Assembly: GCF_011299575.1 (NCBI RefSeq)
Contig: NZ_CP049863.1
Location: 3,596,001 to 3,660,000, forward strand
Source: Leucobacter viscericola
Lineage (GTDB): Bacteria > Actinomycetota > Actinomycetes > Actinomycetales > Microbacteriaceae
DNA length: 64,000 nt
Reading direction: 5' to 3'
The notes below the pieces were generated by a model. It saw only the letters and a program-made list of their open reading frames with translations. It was not told the origin of the DNA and made no database searches. Shown here in pieces: positions 46,008 through 53,170 of the stretch (positions are counted from its first letter, which is position 1; each line of letters starts with the position of its first letter). The position numbers and the translations under genes are program-made.

Positions 46008-46411
46008 TACGCGGCCTCGTATTCAGCTTCGGCGTCCAATTCGGGCTCGTCGGCGTCGATCTGCAGCTCGGGGGTTGGCGCCAGTTCGTCAACATCTGAT
46101 GTCGAGATTGTGCGCGTCTTGGGGTAGCGATCGGCGGGGAAAAGACTCTCCAGGACGTCGACGCGGAAATCGGAGAATACGATCTCCGAACTCTCGGCGG
46201 TAATGGGGCTCGGCTCTGCGATCACCATAGGCGCCGACTTGATGGCGAAAGCGGCGGCCGTTTCGCGATTCTCGGGAGCTTCGATGTTTTCGACACTGAA
46301 ATCAATCTCTCGCTCAAGGAGCCAGCGCTTCGTGATGGTGCAGGCCATGCAACCTCGCTGTTTCGAGTAGACAGTGATCGAGTGTTCCTGGGGGATGGTG
46401 ACTGTTGGCAT
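46007..46411 (-). CDS. Glutaredoxin-like (NrdH-type) protein
   Basis: The first 80 residues form a thioredoxin fold with the redox pair Cys21-Met-Ala-Cys24 (YSKQRGCMACTITKRWL) and the cis-Pro region KSAPMVIAE. An acidic tail of about 45 residues follows. NrdH-like glutaredoxins reduce ribonucleotide reductase. Its stop overlaps the MazG-like start. A copy of the recurrent palindrome lies 32 bp before its ATG. Confidence 0.8.
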   Translation of the reverse strand: MPTVTIPQEHSITVYSKQRGCMACTITKRWLLEREIDFSVENIEAPENRETAAAFAIKSAPMVIAEPSPITAESSEIVFSDFRVDVLESLFPADRYPKTRTISTSDVDELAPTPELQIDADEPELDAEAEYEAA

Positions 46412-46442
46412 GTGAGTCCTCTCTGGTGAGTGCGGTTCGAAT

Positions 46443-46454
46443 TAGCTGGCTAAA
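46443..46454. promoter_or_regulatory. Recurrent 12-bp palindrome, copy 1
   Basis: TTAGCTGGCTAA fits TTAGYYRRCTAA exactly. It lies between the 102-residue gene and the glutaredoxin gene. Confidence 0.65.
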
Positions 46455-46475
46455 TGTGACTGGAAGGAGAGGGGG

Positions 46476-46784
46476 TTAAACCTCTTCGACAAATCCGAGG
46501 GCCTTGTCCTCGGGAATGAAGCCAGAGCGAATAGTTGAAGGGGCGGCGTGTGATTGGGCGGCGTGTTTCGGCGCGCTTGTGAGGTTACTGCCCGCATCCG
46601 AGAAGTCGCCCTCCATTGCCACGGGGATCCCCGCCCAGTTCTGGTAGGTCACTTCGCGAACGACGCCGTTCTCGAGGCGCTCCGTAAAGCGGAGCCGCGA
46701 CTGGTCGACTGACATGGACTGGAGCTGGGAAGGGGTGATGTCGAACTGGGAAAGGAAGGGTGTAAGTAGTTCAAAAGGCTTCAT
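46476..46784 (-). CDS. Phage protein of unknown function
   Basis: The 102-residue protein (MKPFELLTPFLSQFDITPSQLQ) has an N-terminal helical part, a beta part (LRFTERLENGVVREVTYQNWAGIPVAME) and a polar C-terminus. No family is recognised. It lies between two copies of the palindrome, at 46443 and 46815. Confidence 0.55.
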   Translation of the reverse strand: MKPFELLTPFLSQFDITPSQLQSMSVDQSRLRFTERLENGVVREVTYQNWAGIPVAMEGDFSDAGSNLTSAPKHAAQSHAAPSTIRSGFIPEDKALGFVEEV

Positions 46785-46814
46785 GAAAGTCAGCCTAACA
46801 CCAATATGGGGAAT

Positions 46815-46826
46815 TTAGTGGGCTAA
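46815..46826. promoter_or_regulatory. Recurrent 12-bp palindrome, variant copy
   Basis: TTAGTGGGCTAA has one mismatch to TTAGYYRRCTAA. It is preceded at 46797 by ACACCAATATG, the first part of the 27-bp element, but with two extra bases in the spacing. Confidence 0.5.
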
Positions 46827-46876
46827 ATGTGGGAATCTAAACCACCGGGAGGGCTGGGGGTCGAGAAGTTACTCAG

Positions 46877-47221
46877 TTAGCGGCACTCCGCGTCAAATGC
46901 TGCGGTGGCCTCAACAAAACTGCTCGAAAACTTCGCAATTCCAGCCTCGTCACCTACCTTCAGAGCATCGGCATACTGTCCAGCAACGGTGGATAGCGAG
47001 GCAAACTTTGGAGAGGGGAGCAGCTCCTCGAGGTTCTTCATGACGCTAAACATTGCGGCGTTGTCTGAAGCATCCGCCTGCGCGATGCGATGAGCGGCCT
47101 CGTCCATGATCCGAGTGTAGGTTTGGCAATCCGTGGAGGTAGTCGTGCAGCCAGTGAGCCCGATCGAGGTGAGCAAAACGACTGCGGAAGTGAGGCCGAG
47201 GTTACCTGCTTTGGAGGGCAT
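46877..47221 (-). CDS. Phage-encoded lipoprotein
   Basis: From ATG 47221 (MPSKAGNLGLTSAVVLLTSI) the protein has 114 residues with a signal sequence and lipobox GLTGC (Cys25). The mature part is helical (AAHRIAQADASDNAAMF, SFVEATAAFDAECR). It is the first minus-strand gene next to the early region, where temperate actinophages often carry lipoproteins that block superinfection. That role is inference. Confidence 0.7.
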   Translation of the reverse strand: MPSKAGNLGLTSAVVLLTSIGLTGCTTTSTDCQTYTRIMDEAAHRIAQADASDNAAMFSVMKNLEELLPSPKFASLSTVAGQYADALKVGDEAGIAKFSSSFVEATAAFDAECR

Positions 47222-47559
47222 GATTTTCAGAATAGCGTAGAAAAAAAATTGGGGCCAGTGTGGGGCAAAAAATGGGGGAACAATGAATAGTGTGCGCGGG
47301 GGCGGCCCAACCACCACGTCCCCCCTCTACGCGCCACAAATCGCGACCTTTCCTTCGTCTCGCCTTGCGCCACGTTGTCTCTTTGTGTCTCTTGCTGTGC
47401 GCTGTGTGCCCGGGGTGTCTCGCGGTCGCGTTGACTGCGTGTTGCTTGTCGTGCATGTGTGCATGAAAGTGGGCCTTGCTTCCCGCGATGGGTTGGAATT
47501 GATTGCATATTTTATGCTGAATTAGTTGACTATCCTACGCATTAGTGTAAACTGGAGTC
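47222..47559. promoter_or_regulatory. Divergent control region, no convincing gene
   Basis: This 338-bp space separates the leftward genes (from 47221) and rightward genes (from 47560). It contains a GT-rich stretch (47380-47470) and, at 47522-47548 on the minus strand, one full 27-bp promoter-operator element. Two open frames of about 80 codons exist on opposite strands, but neither resembles a known protein. Confidence 0.6.
47522..47548 (-). promoter_or_regulatory. 27-bp promoter-operator element (leftward)
   Basis: On the minus strand the parts are ACACTAATGCG, hexamer TAGGAT and AGTCAACTAA, in the fixed order and spacing seen at three other sites. It would drive transcription toward the lipoprotein gene. 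Confidence 0.65.
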
Positions 47560-47886
47560 ATGGGAAACGACAGGAATGAACTTACCGCCCCGGCCTCCGC
47601 GCGTCACGCGGGAGCTGTCGAGCCGTGGATCACGGCACGCGCCTACGTCAACCGTTACGGCTCACACCGTGGCAAACATGGCGTAACTCATGGCAACCCA
47701 ACACGCACTGAGCGCCGCACTGTAGCGCGCGTTCGCACCGCGTACCGCCTGCTTGTCTCGCGCCCTCGTCATGGCCGACACGGCACTACCGCGCCACTGT
47801 CACGCGGCTGCGAGCACTGGGAATGCCAACTACTTGATGTGTTCTGCACGTTCACCACAGCCAAGCTCGCACCCGCATTTAGCTAG
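47560..47886 (+). CDS. Basic phage protein, first early gene
   Basis: The 108-residue protein is strongly basic and His/Arg-rich (RYGSHRGKHGVTHGNPTRTERRTVARVRTAYR) and could bind nucleic acid. CTGGAG lies before ATG 47560. Its stop TAG falls inside a copy of the palindrome. No family is recognised. Confidence 0.55.
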   Translation: MGNDRNELTAPASARHAGAVEPWITARAYVNRYGSHRGKHGVTHGNPTRTERRTVARVRTAYRLLVSRPRHGRHGTTAPLSRGCEHWECQLLDVFCTFTTAKLAPAFS

Positions 47887-47890
47887 CTAA
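47879..47890. promoter_or_regulatory. Recurrent 12-bp palindrome, copy 3
   Basis: TTAGCTAGCTAA is a perfect palindrome that overlaps the stop codon of the preceding gene and lies 28 bp before the next ATG. Confidence 0.65.
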
Positions 47891-47917
47891 TTGACTCTCA
47901 CGTATAGGACTAGACCA

Positions 47918-48307
47918 ATGACTGAAACAGATGACCGCACGCTAGCCGCCCAGCATGCCGATAGCCTGATCGCTGACATTCGCAACCGCACTGAGCAGGG
48001 CGCGCCATTCGGGTGGCTTGACCCTGAGTCGGGCGAACCTCTTGATGAATGGCAAGAGGATTGCGTGAGTGTTGCCGCGATTGATTATCTGGGTGACGCG
48101 CTCGACATTCGCTATATCGTCAACAATGATCGGAGTTACCGCGCGGCTCAAGTGTGCATCTCACTCGGCGGCCCTAATGTGTGGATTGACACCGATGACA
48201 AAGAGCTCCAGGTGTACTGGGACGGCCGCTCTATTCGTTCGCTACCTAGCGCCTTCGTTGAGGCGATAGATGAGGCGTTGTCTGAACTATGGGAGATGGG
48301 CGCATGA
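47918..48307 (+). CDS. Acidic phage protein of unknown function
   Basis: From ATG 47918 (MTETDDRTLAAQHADSLIAD) the 129-residue protein is acidic and ends in a helical segment (PSAFVEAIDEALSELWEMGA). WLDPESGEPLDEWQEDCVSVAAIDYLGDALDIRY looks like a small alpha-beta domain. The stop overlaps the next small gene. Confidence 0.55.
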   Translation: MTETDDRTLAAQHADSLIADIRNRTEQGAPFGWLDPESGEPLDEWQEDCVSVAAIDYLGDALDIRYIVNNDRSYRAAQVCISLGGPNVWIDTDDKELQVYWDGRSIRSLPSAFVEAIDEALSELWEMGA

Positions 48308-48438
48308 GTACCCCAACCCTCGCGCCGGTAACGGCCAAGCCCGGCTGTCAGCCGCCGTGCAAGATTTGCTGTGCAGGTTGCGCCGATCCCGAAAACCACC
48401 CACACGCGTTCGACTGTGAAGAATGGAACAGATTATGA
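48304..48438 (+). CDS. Tiny Cys-rich protein
   Basis: A 44-residue frame starts at ATG 48304 (ATGA overlap) and ends with TGA overlapping the next ATG. It contains C-x3-C-x2-CC-x2-C and a later H/C pair (CQPPCKICCAGC, HAFDC), so it may be a small zinc-binding knuckle. The overlaps at both ends support it as a gene. Confidence 0.5.
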   Translation: MSTPTLAPVTAKPGCQPPCKICCAGCADPENHPHAFDCEEWNRL

Positions 48439-48842
48439 ATAGCTCAGTTGTTGTTGAGTTCCGCGCCCGTATCCGAGAGGTTGACGGGGTGAAGTACGTG
48501 AGTGTTCCAAAACTCACACAGAGCCACGTTATCCAGGGTGACAAGGCCACCTATACGCCTACAAGCCTCGTTCTCGCCGCTGCGTTGCTGCGACTCTCGC
48601 AGGGCGCGCGCCGCGTCGATTCTCCGATGCTTGAACATGTGAGCGGTGACTTTATCGGCACCTTTCGTGTTCGCCTCGGTACGTGGGGCGTAGTTCGCGC
48701 GGCACAAGCTGCGAGGCGCGAGGCGATGGGCGCGGGCTGGGATAGTCAACGCGAGCGCCTGGGGGAATATGAGGACCGCTGTTATCGTGCCGCTCTCGCC
48801 GTCTTTCAGCGCGCTGCACACCCGGCGGCATTAGTCCACTAA
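48435..48842 (+). CDS. Phage protein of unknown function
   Basis: From ATG 48435 (MNSSVVVEFRARIREVDGVKY) the product has 135 residues with a beta-rich N-terminal half and helical, Arg-rich C-terminal half. Its TAA stop lies in a palindrome copy. No function is recognised. Confidence 0.55.
   Translation: MNSSVVVEFRARIREVDGVKYVSVPKLTQSHVIQGDKATYTPTSLVLAAALLRLSQGARRVDSPMLEHVSGDFIGTFRVRLGTWGVVRAAQAARREAMGAGWDSQRERLGEYEDRCYRAALAVFQRAAHPAALVH
48831..48842. promoter_or_regulatory. Recurrent palindrome, variant copy
   Basis: TTAGTCCACTAA has one mismatch to TTAGYYRRCTAA and ends with the stop codon of the preceding gene. Confidence 0.5.
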
Positions 48843-48886
48843 ATCAGTAAGGAATCGGCGCTACCGCGCCGGGGAGGATCGAAGCA

Positions 48887-49231
48887 ATGAACACGCTAGC
48901 CGAGGCAGTTACTCGAACTATTGAGAGCGCGAACGCCGCTGCAACGAATCACTGGGCAATGATCGAATGGACTATTCGATATGACTTTACTGACGCAGAG
49001 TCACAGCGCTATCACTTGCGCGCGAGCCGCAGCGGCGCGGGAACTTGGGTATTGCGTGAGCTAGACGCACCTGGCTGCGACGGTGGGGACACGTTGAGTC
49101 TGGTCTGGATTGATCCCAGCGTCATCTCACGCATTCACTCAACCCCCGGATCATTCGACCTCATGGGCGCGCCGGTTATCAAGCCTTGGCTCACCGGTCT
49201 TTACAAAGATAGCGAACTCGTGTTCGCCTAG
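48887..49231 (+). CDS. Phage protein of unknown function
   Basis: The 114-residue protein (MNTLAEAVTRTIESANAAATN) follows GGGGAGGATCGAAGCA, a strong ribosome site. MIEWTIRYDFTDAESQRYHLRASRSGAGTWVLREL suggests a small beta domain. Nothing diagnostic is present. Confidence 0.55.
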   Translation: MNTLAEAVTRTIESANAAATNHWAMIEWTIRYDFTDAESQRYHLRASRSGAGTWVLRELDAPGCDGGDTLSLVWIDPSVISRIHSTPGSFDLMGAPVIKPWLTGLYKDSELVFA

Positions 49232-49273
49232 CCGGCCTCAGAACTACCTCACGACACGGAACGGATCAAAGCA

Positions 49274-49372
49274 ATGTCGAACTACGCAACTCATAAGGCA
49301 ACCGCACGCGGCAAGGCTCAGACGCTCGCACGCAAAGCGCACCGACGCGCGAAGTATGGGAGCGCACGATGA
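49274..49372 (+). CDS. Tiny basic protein
   Basis: A 32-residue frame (MSNYATHKATARGKAQTLAR...) lies between two supported genes and overlaps the next ATG by four bases. It is very basic. The coupling supports translation; the function is unknown. Confidence 0.4.
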   Translation: MSNYATHKATARGKAQTLARKAHRRAKYGSAR

Positions 49373-49515
49373 ACCCGACCGAGTGGCGTGAAGTGTGCCG
49401 CCTCGAAGATGCTGAAGAGCGGCGCGAAGCCCGCGAGGCTCAGAAACGGTTGCATGACAAAGCCGTGGAGCGTCGACGTAAAGCCAAGAAGCAGAGGAAG
49501 CGGGCTGGACGATGA
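49369..49515 (+). CDS. Tiny charged coiled-coil protein
   Basis: A 48-residue frame (MNPTEWREVCRLEDAEERRE...) is almost all Arg, Lys, Glu and Ala and should be one long helix with a very basic end. It overlaps genes on both sides by four bases. Confidence 0.45.
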   Translation: MNPTEWREVCRLEDAEERREAREAQKRLHDKAVERRRKAKKQRKRAGR

Positions 49516-49679
49516 TCGCCGAACTGTGGCGGTTGCTCTCAGAAACCGGCTTCGGATCTTCGCTGATTTTGTTCGGGGGACTGGTGGCAATTTGCTACAC
49601 AGCATTCGGCAAATCGGACGATTCGGCAAGTTCAAGCGCTGAGGACTTGAACTCAGTCCAAGAAGTCGATTTACACTAA
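49512..49679 (+). CDS. Small single-pass membrane protein
   Basis: A 55-residue frame has one membrane helix (SSLILFGGLVAICYTAF, about residues 16-32) and an acidic Ser-rich tail. It overlaps the previous stop and ends where the AT-rich control region begins. Confidence 0.5.
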   Translation: MIAELWRLLSETGFGSSLILFGGLVAICYTAFGKSDDSASSSAEDLNSVQEVDLH

Positions 49680-49786
49680 TATGACGAACGAATTTCGACT
49701 CTTTCCAATCTCAATATACGAACATATGTACATATAGCAATATAGCTAGATGTATTTAGATGATATTTCTCTCGTCATATTAGTGT
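49673..49786. promoter_or_regulatory. 15-bp inverted repeat around an AT-rich core (candidate origin or hub)
   Basis: ACACTAATATGACGA at 49673-49687 recurs as its exact complement at 49772-49786. The 84 bp between are strongly AT-rich in an otherwise GC-rich element, and contain a degenerate SOS-like palindrome and several TATA/ATAT steps. The first 11 bases of each arm match the first part of the 27-bp promoter-operator element. Confidence 0.65.
49718..49733. promoter_or_regulatory. Degenerate SOS-like box
   Basis: ACGAACATATGTACAT keeps CGAAC-ATAT-GT of the perfect box at 45046 but loses the right half. It lies in the AT-rich core between the inverted repeats. Confidence 0.4.
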
Positions 49787-49852
49787 TACGTCAGACAACT
49801 GACCTCTAATCTCCAAATACCCAACCACACGCTACGATCTGGAGGGATCGCA

Positions 49853-49957
49853 ATGTTTAAGCCAATTTCACCCCGCACCGCTGCGAGGATCAATTACCGC
49901 CCGCACTCGCCGCTTGTGGAGCCTTTCACGCTCCAATTCAAGCCCATCACGCCATAG
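49853..49957 (+). CDS. Tiny basic protein
   Basis: A 34-residue frame (MFKPISPRTAARINYRPHSP...) follows GGAGGGATCGCA, one of the best ribosome sites in the region. It is the first frame after the AT-rich core. The function is unknown. Confidence 0.45.
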   Translation: MFKPISPRTAARINYRPHSPLVEPFTLQFKPITP

Positions 49958-50123
49958 TAGGAACAACAATGTTGATTCATGGCAACATGAATATGTAAAT
50001 AATTTGCAGGTTCATGGCGCAATGAAAACAACATTGTTGCACCTACCATGCAGTAATGGTCAATGTCTGACCATCAAGTTACACTCGAAACCAAGACACA
50101 AGCCCAGCTCTGGAGGAACCGAA
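49958..50123 (+). promoter_or_regulatory. Structured leader before the 88-residue gene
   Basis: This segment holds the stem ATTCATG-GCAA-CATGAAT (49975-49992) and two near-palindromes CAACAATGTTG (49965-49975) and CAACATTGTTG (50029-50039). A 9-codon frame starts within the first. It may be an untranslated regulatory leader; no longer gene is convincing. Confidence 0.4.
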
Positions 50124-50390
50124 ATGGCACGCAAATTCATACCGAAAGACCCAGCTGTAGTTTTTTCTGCGCAAGGGAAACTTGACGTGTTCCAGGTTGA
50201 GAAGGTGAGTGACTTCAGGTCGGATGGGTACTACGTGACCAGTGTCGAGAGTGGTCTCGTTCTTCATAAATTCGACACATACGAAGAGGCTGAGCAAGAG
50301 GCGAAAATGCACGCGAACCCGCCTACCGAGCCAGAGGCGGCTAAGGCGTGGTATCGAGCACACCACGGACCAGACCTCGTAAGCGCGTAG
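50124..50390 (+). CDS. Phage protein of unknown function
   Basis: GGAGGAACCGAA precedes ATG 50124 (MARKFIPKDPAVVFSAQGKL), giving 88 residues; the open frame upstream is probably leader. The sequence DVFQVEKVSDFRSDGYYVTSVESGLVLHKFDTYEEAEQEA suggests a small beta domain with a helix. No family is recognised. Confidence 0.55.
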   Translation: MARKFIPKDPAVVFSAQGKLDVFQVEKVSDFRSDGYYVTSVESGLVLHKFDTYEEAEQEAKMHANPPTEPEAAKAWYRAHHGPDLVSA

Positions 50391-50430
50391 TTTCGCAAGC
50401 TGTGGGCCAAGTTTTGAGTCGCGCTCATAA

Positions 50431-50457
50431 ACACTAATATGTAAAATAGCCAACTAA
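50431..50457 (+). promoter_or_regulatory. 27-bp promoter-operator element (rightward)
   Basis: ACACTAATATG, hexamer TAAAAT and AGCCAACTAA follow one another without gaps, 20 bp before ATG 50477. No good -35 is placed 17-18 bp upstream. Confidence 0.65.
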
Positions 50458-50476
50458 AACCCGAAGGATCTTAGCA

Positions 50477-50803
50477 ATGAGTACCAGGACAGTCGATGAG
50501 AAAAACCGCACGATCACGGAGACATTCGAGACCGAACGCGAAGGGATCGTGCTGGCAATCGTAACCACGCATTTGCCAGGCCGAATCTTGACCAGGGCTC
50601 GACGGCGTGAAGTAACCCCGCTGGGGTTTCGTGAGAAGTTCACTTCTGTGGCCTCGAACCACGCACCAGTGCCGCGCAAGAGCGCGCAGTGCAACCGCTA
50701 TAGCCTCAAGCGCCTAGAGGCTGAGCACGCGGCCTACATGGCTGAGCACGTTTCAACCCCCGAGCAAATCGAAGCGCTCACGACATGGGCGGAGCGGTTC
50801 TGA
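50477..50803 (+). CDS. Phage protein of unknown function
   Basis: The 108-residue protein (MSTRTVDEKNRTITETFETER) follows a 27-bp control element and a GAAGGATC ribosome site. It has a beta-rich N-terminus and a helical C-terminus. It opens a long coupled gene set. No family is recognised. Confidence 0.55.
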   Translation: MSTRTVDEKNRTITETFETEREGIVLAIVTTHLPGRILTRARRREVTPLGFREKFTSVASNHAPVPRKSAQCNRYSLKRLEAEHAAYMAEHVSTPEQIEALTTWAERF

Positions 50804-51198
50804 TGGGTGCCGCAAGTGAACGGGATCAAGCTGTCACGCTGAACCTGGCGGATGCGGTCACCAAAGAGCTGTTTGAGGCAATCTTGGAGAAGTTCGACCT
50901 CGACCACGGGAACGCCGAGTTTGGCGAGGGTGATTATGTCACGGTGGAAGCGCCGAACCACGCTACGTGCATGGTCGACATCGCTCACTGCAAGAGCGTT
51001 CGTGATCTCGTGGAGGCGATGGCGGGTGAAATCGTTGATTTTGATTCCGATGAGGAATTTACGAATTGCTGGAGCGCGGAGTTCGCAGAGCACAACGGCT
51101 TCACGCCGCTCTCGTTCATTCGCGGCTTGGAAGAGGATGCACGGCACTTCCGCCGAGCATCTCGCGAAATGAAGAAGCTGCTGAAGTGGGGGATCTGA
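50803..51198 (+). CDS. Acidic phage protein of unknown function
   Basis: From ATG 50803 (TGATG junction) the 131-residue protein is acidic (FDLDHGNAEFGEGDYVTVEAP, then VDFDSDEEFTNCWSAEF) with a basic C-terminal helix (RRASREMKKLLKWGI). No motif is decisive. Confidence 0.55.
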   Translation: MGAASERDQAVTLNLADAVTKELFEAILEKFDLDHGNAEFGEGDYVTVEAPNHATCMVDIAHCKSVRDLVEAMAGEIVDFDSDEEFTNCWSAEFAEHNGFTPLSFIRGLEEDARHFRRASREMKKLLKWGI

Positions 51199-51200
51199 AA

Positions 51201-51548
51201 ATGAATACGAACACCGAAATTAGCCAGCTAAATCGTGACGAGCTTGCGCACGACGCAGCGCAAGAGCTCATTGAAGCTCTGTTCCACGACAGCGAGACGG
51301 TTTGGAAGCTCGCGCCGATGTTCAGCTGCGCGCAATCCGACGCGATGCAGCGTTTGATCGAGCTAGTCGGCCCAGTTCCCAACGAGAGCCGAACTCGTGC
51401 GGCTGAGTGGCGCGAGTCCCACATTCTGAACAAGATCAATGGCCACCACAACGGACCCAAGGGGTCGCCTGATGCTGTCCACTACAACGAAAAGCTGGAT
51501 CACGAATTGTCTCTTGTAGTTCGCCTCGCGAGCGGAGAAGTGAAATGA
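51201..51548 (+). CDS. Helical phage protein of unknown function
   Basis: ATG 51201 gives 115 residues (MNTNTEISQLNRDELAHDAAQELIEALFHDSE). A copy of the palindrome at 51220-51231 lies in its seventh to tenth codons. The stop overlaps the next ATG by four bases. Confidence 0.55.
   Translation: MNTNTEISQLNRDELAHDAAQELIEALFHDSETVWKLAPMFSCAQSDAMQRLIELVGPVPNESRTRAAEWRESHILNKINGHHNGPKGSPDAVHYNEKLDHELSLVVRLASGEVK
51220..51231. promoter_or_regulatory. Recurrent 12-bp palindrome, copy inside a gene start
   Basis: TTAGCCAGCTAA fits exactly. It begins 19 bp after the start codon of the 115-residue gene, where a bound protein would block elongating RNA polymerase. Confidence 0.6.
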
Positions 51549-51748
51549 GCGCTAAGCCAGAAATCGAGTTCAAAACGGTGTCACCCAATGCACCGGACCC
51601 CATTCGTCAGCTCATCGACTACACCTCAGATTTGGTGCGCGAGCTGTCAGAAAACCCGATCGTTGTTGAAGTGTTCGGCTTCGGTGATGACCTCAACCGC
51701 TTCACCGAAATTCGCGAAGCCCTCGCCCGGAAAGGAATCTACGCATGA
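51545..51748 (+). CDS. Small phage protein
   Basis: The 67-residue protein (MSAKPEIEFKTVSPNAPDPI) has a helix (LIDYTSDLVRELS) followed by VVEVFGFGDDLNRFTEIREALARKGI. It overlaps its neighbours on both sides. No function is known. Confidence 0.5.
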   Translation: MSAKPEIEFKTVSPNAPDPIRQLIDYTSDLVRELSENPIVVEVFGFGDDLNRFTEIREALARKGIYA

Positions 51749-52197
51749 ACGCCAAATCAGACAAGAACCAGAGTAGGACGGTGCACGGCATGTTTGCACG
51801 AGTTAATGGAGTAGTGGCCGCGTTTGCGCTGATCGGCGCGGTGGGATTGACGGTGACGTTGAGCGCCGCGTCACTCCCCGAGGTAGATCCTGTGAAGGTT
51901 GAAGCGGTGGAAATCGCAGAAACTCCCGAGGCGCCGCAAATTGATGTCCCGGAGGTTGACCAGGCCGAGGCCGAGCAAGTCGCGGCACCGGCCCTTCCAG
52001 TGCCAGCGGTGGTCACCGAGGCTGAGTCGACTGAGGTAAACGACACCTCCGGCTTGCCGAGTGAAGGAACGCTCTCATTACCGCCGTGCGCCACTGAGGA
52101 CGCGGCAAATTGCTACTGGAATGCGTCGGTTGCGGGCAATGGTCTCGGGCGTTCGTTTATCGACGTCGGTGGCGTGACCTACTATGCCGAGAACTAG
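51745..52197 (+). CDS. Membrane-anchored secreted phage protein
   Basis: The 150-residue protein has a basic N-terminus, one membrane helix (residues about 24-44, VNGVVAAFALIGAVGLTVTLSA) and a long acidic, Pro/Ala/Val-rich outer part. It ends in a small Cys-containing region (PPCATEDAANCYW) and YYAEN. It probably faces outside the cell, where it could alter phage adsorption. Confidence 0.6.
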   Translation: MNAKSDKNQSRTVHGMFARVNGVVAAFALIGAVGLTVTLSAASLPEVDPVKVEAVEIAETPEAPQIDVPEVDQAEAEQVAAPALPVPAVVTEAESTEVNDTSGLPSEGTLSLPPCATEDAANCYWNASVAGNGLGRSFIDVGGVTYYAEN

Positions 52198-52209
52198 GGG
52201 AGACGCGAA

Positions 52210-52494
52210 GTGAGTATCAAAACACCCGAGCAAATCGCGGATGAAATATTCAACACAGACATAAGCATTGGCCAGGATGACAAACCCATCATCATTGCTG
52301 CAATCGAGCGCGACCGAGCGCAGCGCGACATTTACGAGCTGATCGCGGAAGCACTCGATGAGCGAGCACATTCCTGGGGTGAGGAAATGCCTAAGGATGC
52401 AGCTGAGGCAATCCGCTCAGGAAATCACGATGACATATGGAGCCGGTTCATTGAGCCGATGCTCAACAAGATGACGGAGGAATTAGGGGCATGA
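52210..52494 (+). CDS. Helical phage protein
   Basis: The 94-residue protein from GTG 52210 (MSIKTPEQIADEIFNTDISIGQDDKPIIIAAIERDR) begins like many actinophage small proteins with a short helix-turn pattern (TPEQIADEI). It overlaps the next gene by four bases. Confidence 0.5.
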   Translation: MSIKTPEQIADEIFNTDISIGQDDKPIIIAAIERDRAQRDIYELIAEALDERAHSWGEEMPKDAAEAIRSGNHDDIWSRFIEPMLNKMTEELGA

Positions 52495-52859
52495 GTAACA
52501 ACACGTACTGGGGCACGGTCCCCGATCAGGTAGAGATTATCGAGCCGGGTGAGTTCGAGGACAATAACGGCACAACCAACGATCAGCCCGCAATCTGGAT
52601 GGGTGAAGCGCTGATCGAGGGGGATCTCGAAGTCTGGAAATCGTTTGCCTACGACCTCATCGAGAAGATCAACACGATTGAGAACCGGCTGCATTTCGGC
52701 AGGGACGTTGCGCCCGGCGAGCGCGCTGAGCTCAACGAGCTTTACCGCAAAATGGAGGCTGCGCGCGAGGGTGACCCTGATGACGGCAATGATGATGAGC
52801 TGCAATCAAAGGATGACTTCATTGAGGCCCTGATGCGCTACGCGGGAATCGAGGATTGA
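52491..52859 (+). CDS. Phage protein of unknown function
   Basis: The 122-residue protein (MSNNTYWGTVPDQVEIIEPGEFEDN) has a coiled middle part (LIEKINTIENRLHFGRDVAPGERAELNELYRKMEAA) and an acidic end. The family is unknown. Confidence 0.5.
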   Translation: MSNNTYWGTVPDQVEIIEPGEFEDNNGTTNDQPAIWMGEALIEGDLEVWKSFAYDLIEKINTIENRLHFGRDVAPGERAELNELYRKMEAAREGDPDDGNDDELQSKDDFIEALMRYAGIED

Positions 52860-52861
52860 TC

Positions 52862-53170
52862 GTGGCAACAATGATGATTCACTACGAAAGCCCCGCGAGC
52901 GATCCATTCAAGGTGCCTCGCCCGCATCGTGTTCAGATTGAGGGAACGAAAGTCGGGAAGCCTGAGGGTGGAGAGATAGGGACGGTGACAACACTGTTGG
53001 GTTTCTGCCCTGCTGTCACGCCGGACCCGGATAACTGGCAGGTTGCCGATGCCCTCGAAGTTGCAAAGTATCCCGAGCACTACGTTGGCTGGTTCGCTCA
53101 GTTCATCGACGACGAAGGCAAGATGTTCGGCTACGACAATCCGATCAGCAGAGTCGAGGTAACGGCATGA
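52862..53170 (+). CDS. Phage protein of unknown function
   Basis: GTG 52862 gives 102 residues (VATMMIHYESPASDPFKVPRP); ATGs at 52871 and 52874 are alternatives. VADALEVAKYPEHYVGWFAQFIDDEGKMFGYDNP is a compact alpha-beta segment. It overlaps the next gene. Confidence 0.5.
   Translation: MATMMIHYESPASDPFKVPRPHRVQIEGTKVGKPEGGEIGTVTTLLGFCPAVTPDPDNWQVADALEVAKYPEHYVGWFAQFIDDEGKMFGYDNPISRVEVTA

Noticed and set aside
47202..47525. Two opposed frames of about 80 codons in the divergent region
   Set aside because: They overlap each other on opposite strands; only one has a G-rich start region, and neither looks like a folded protein.
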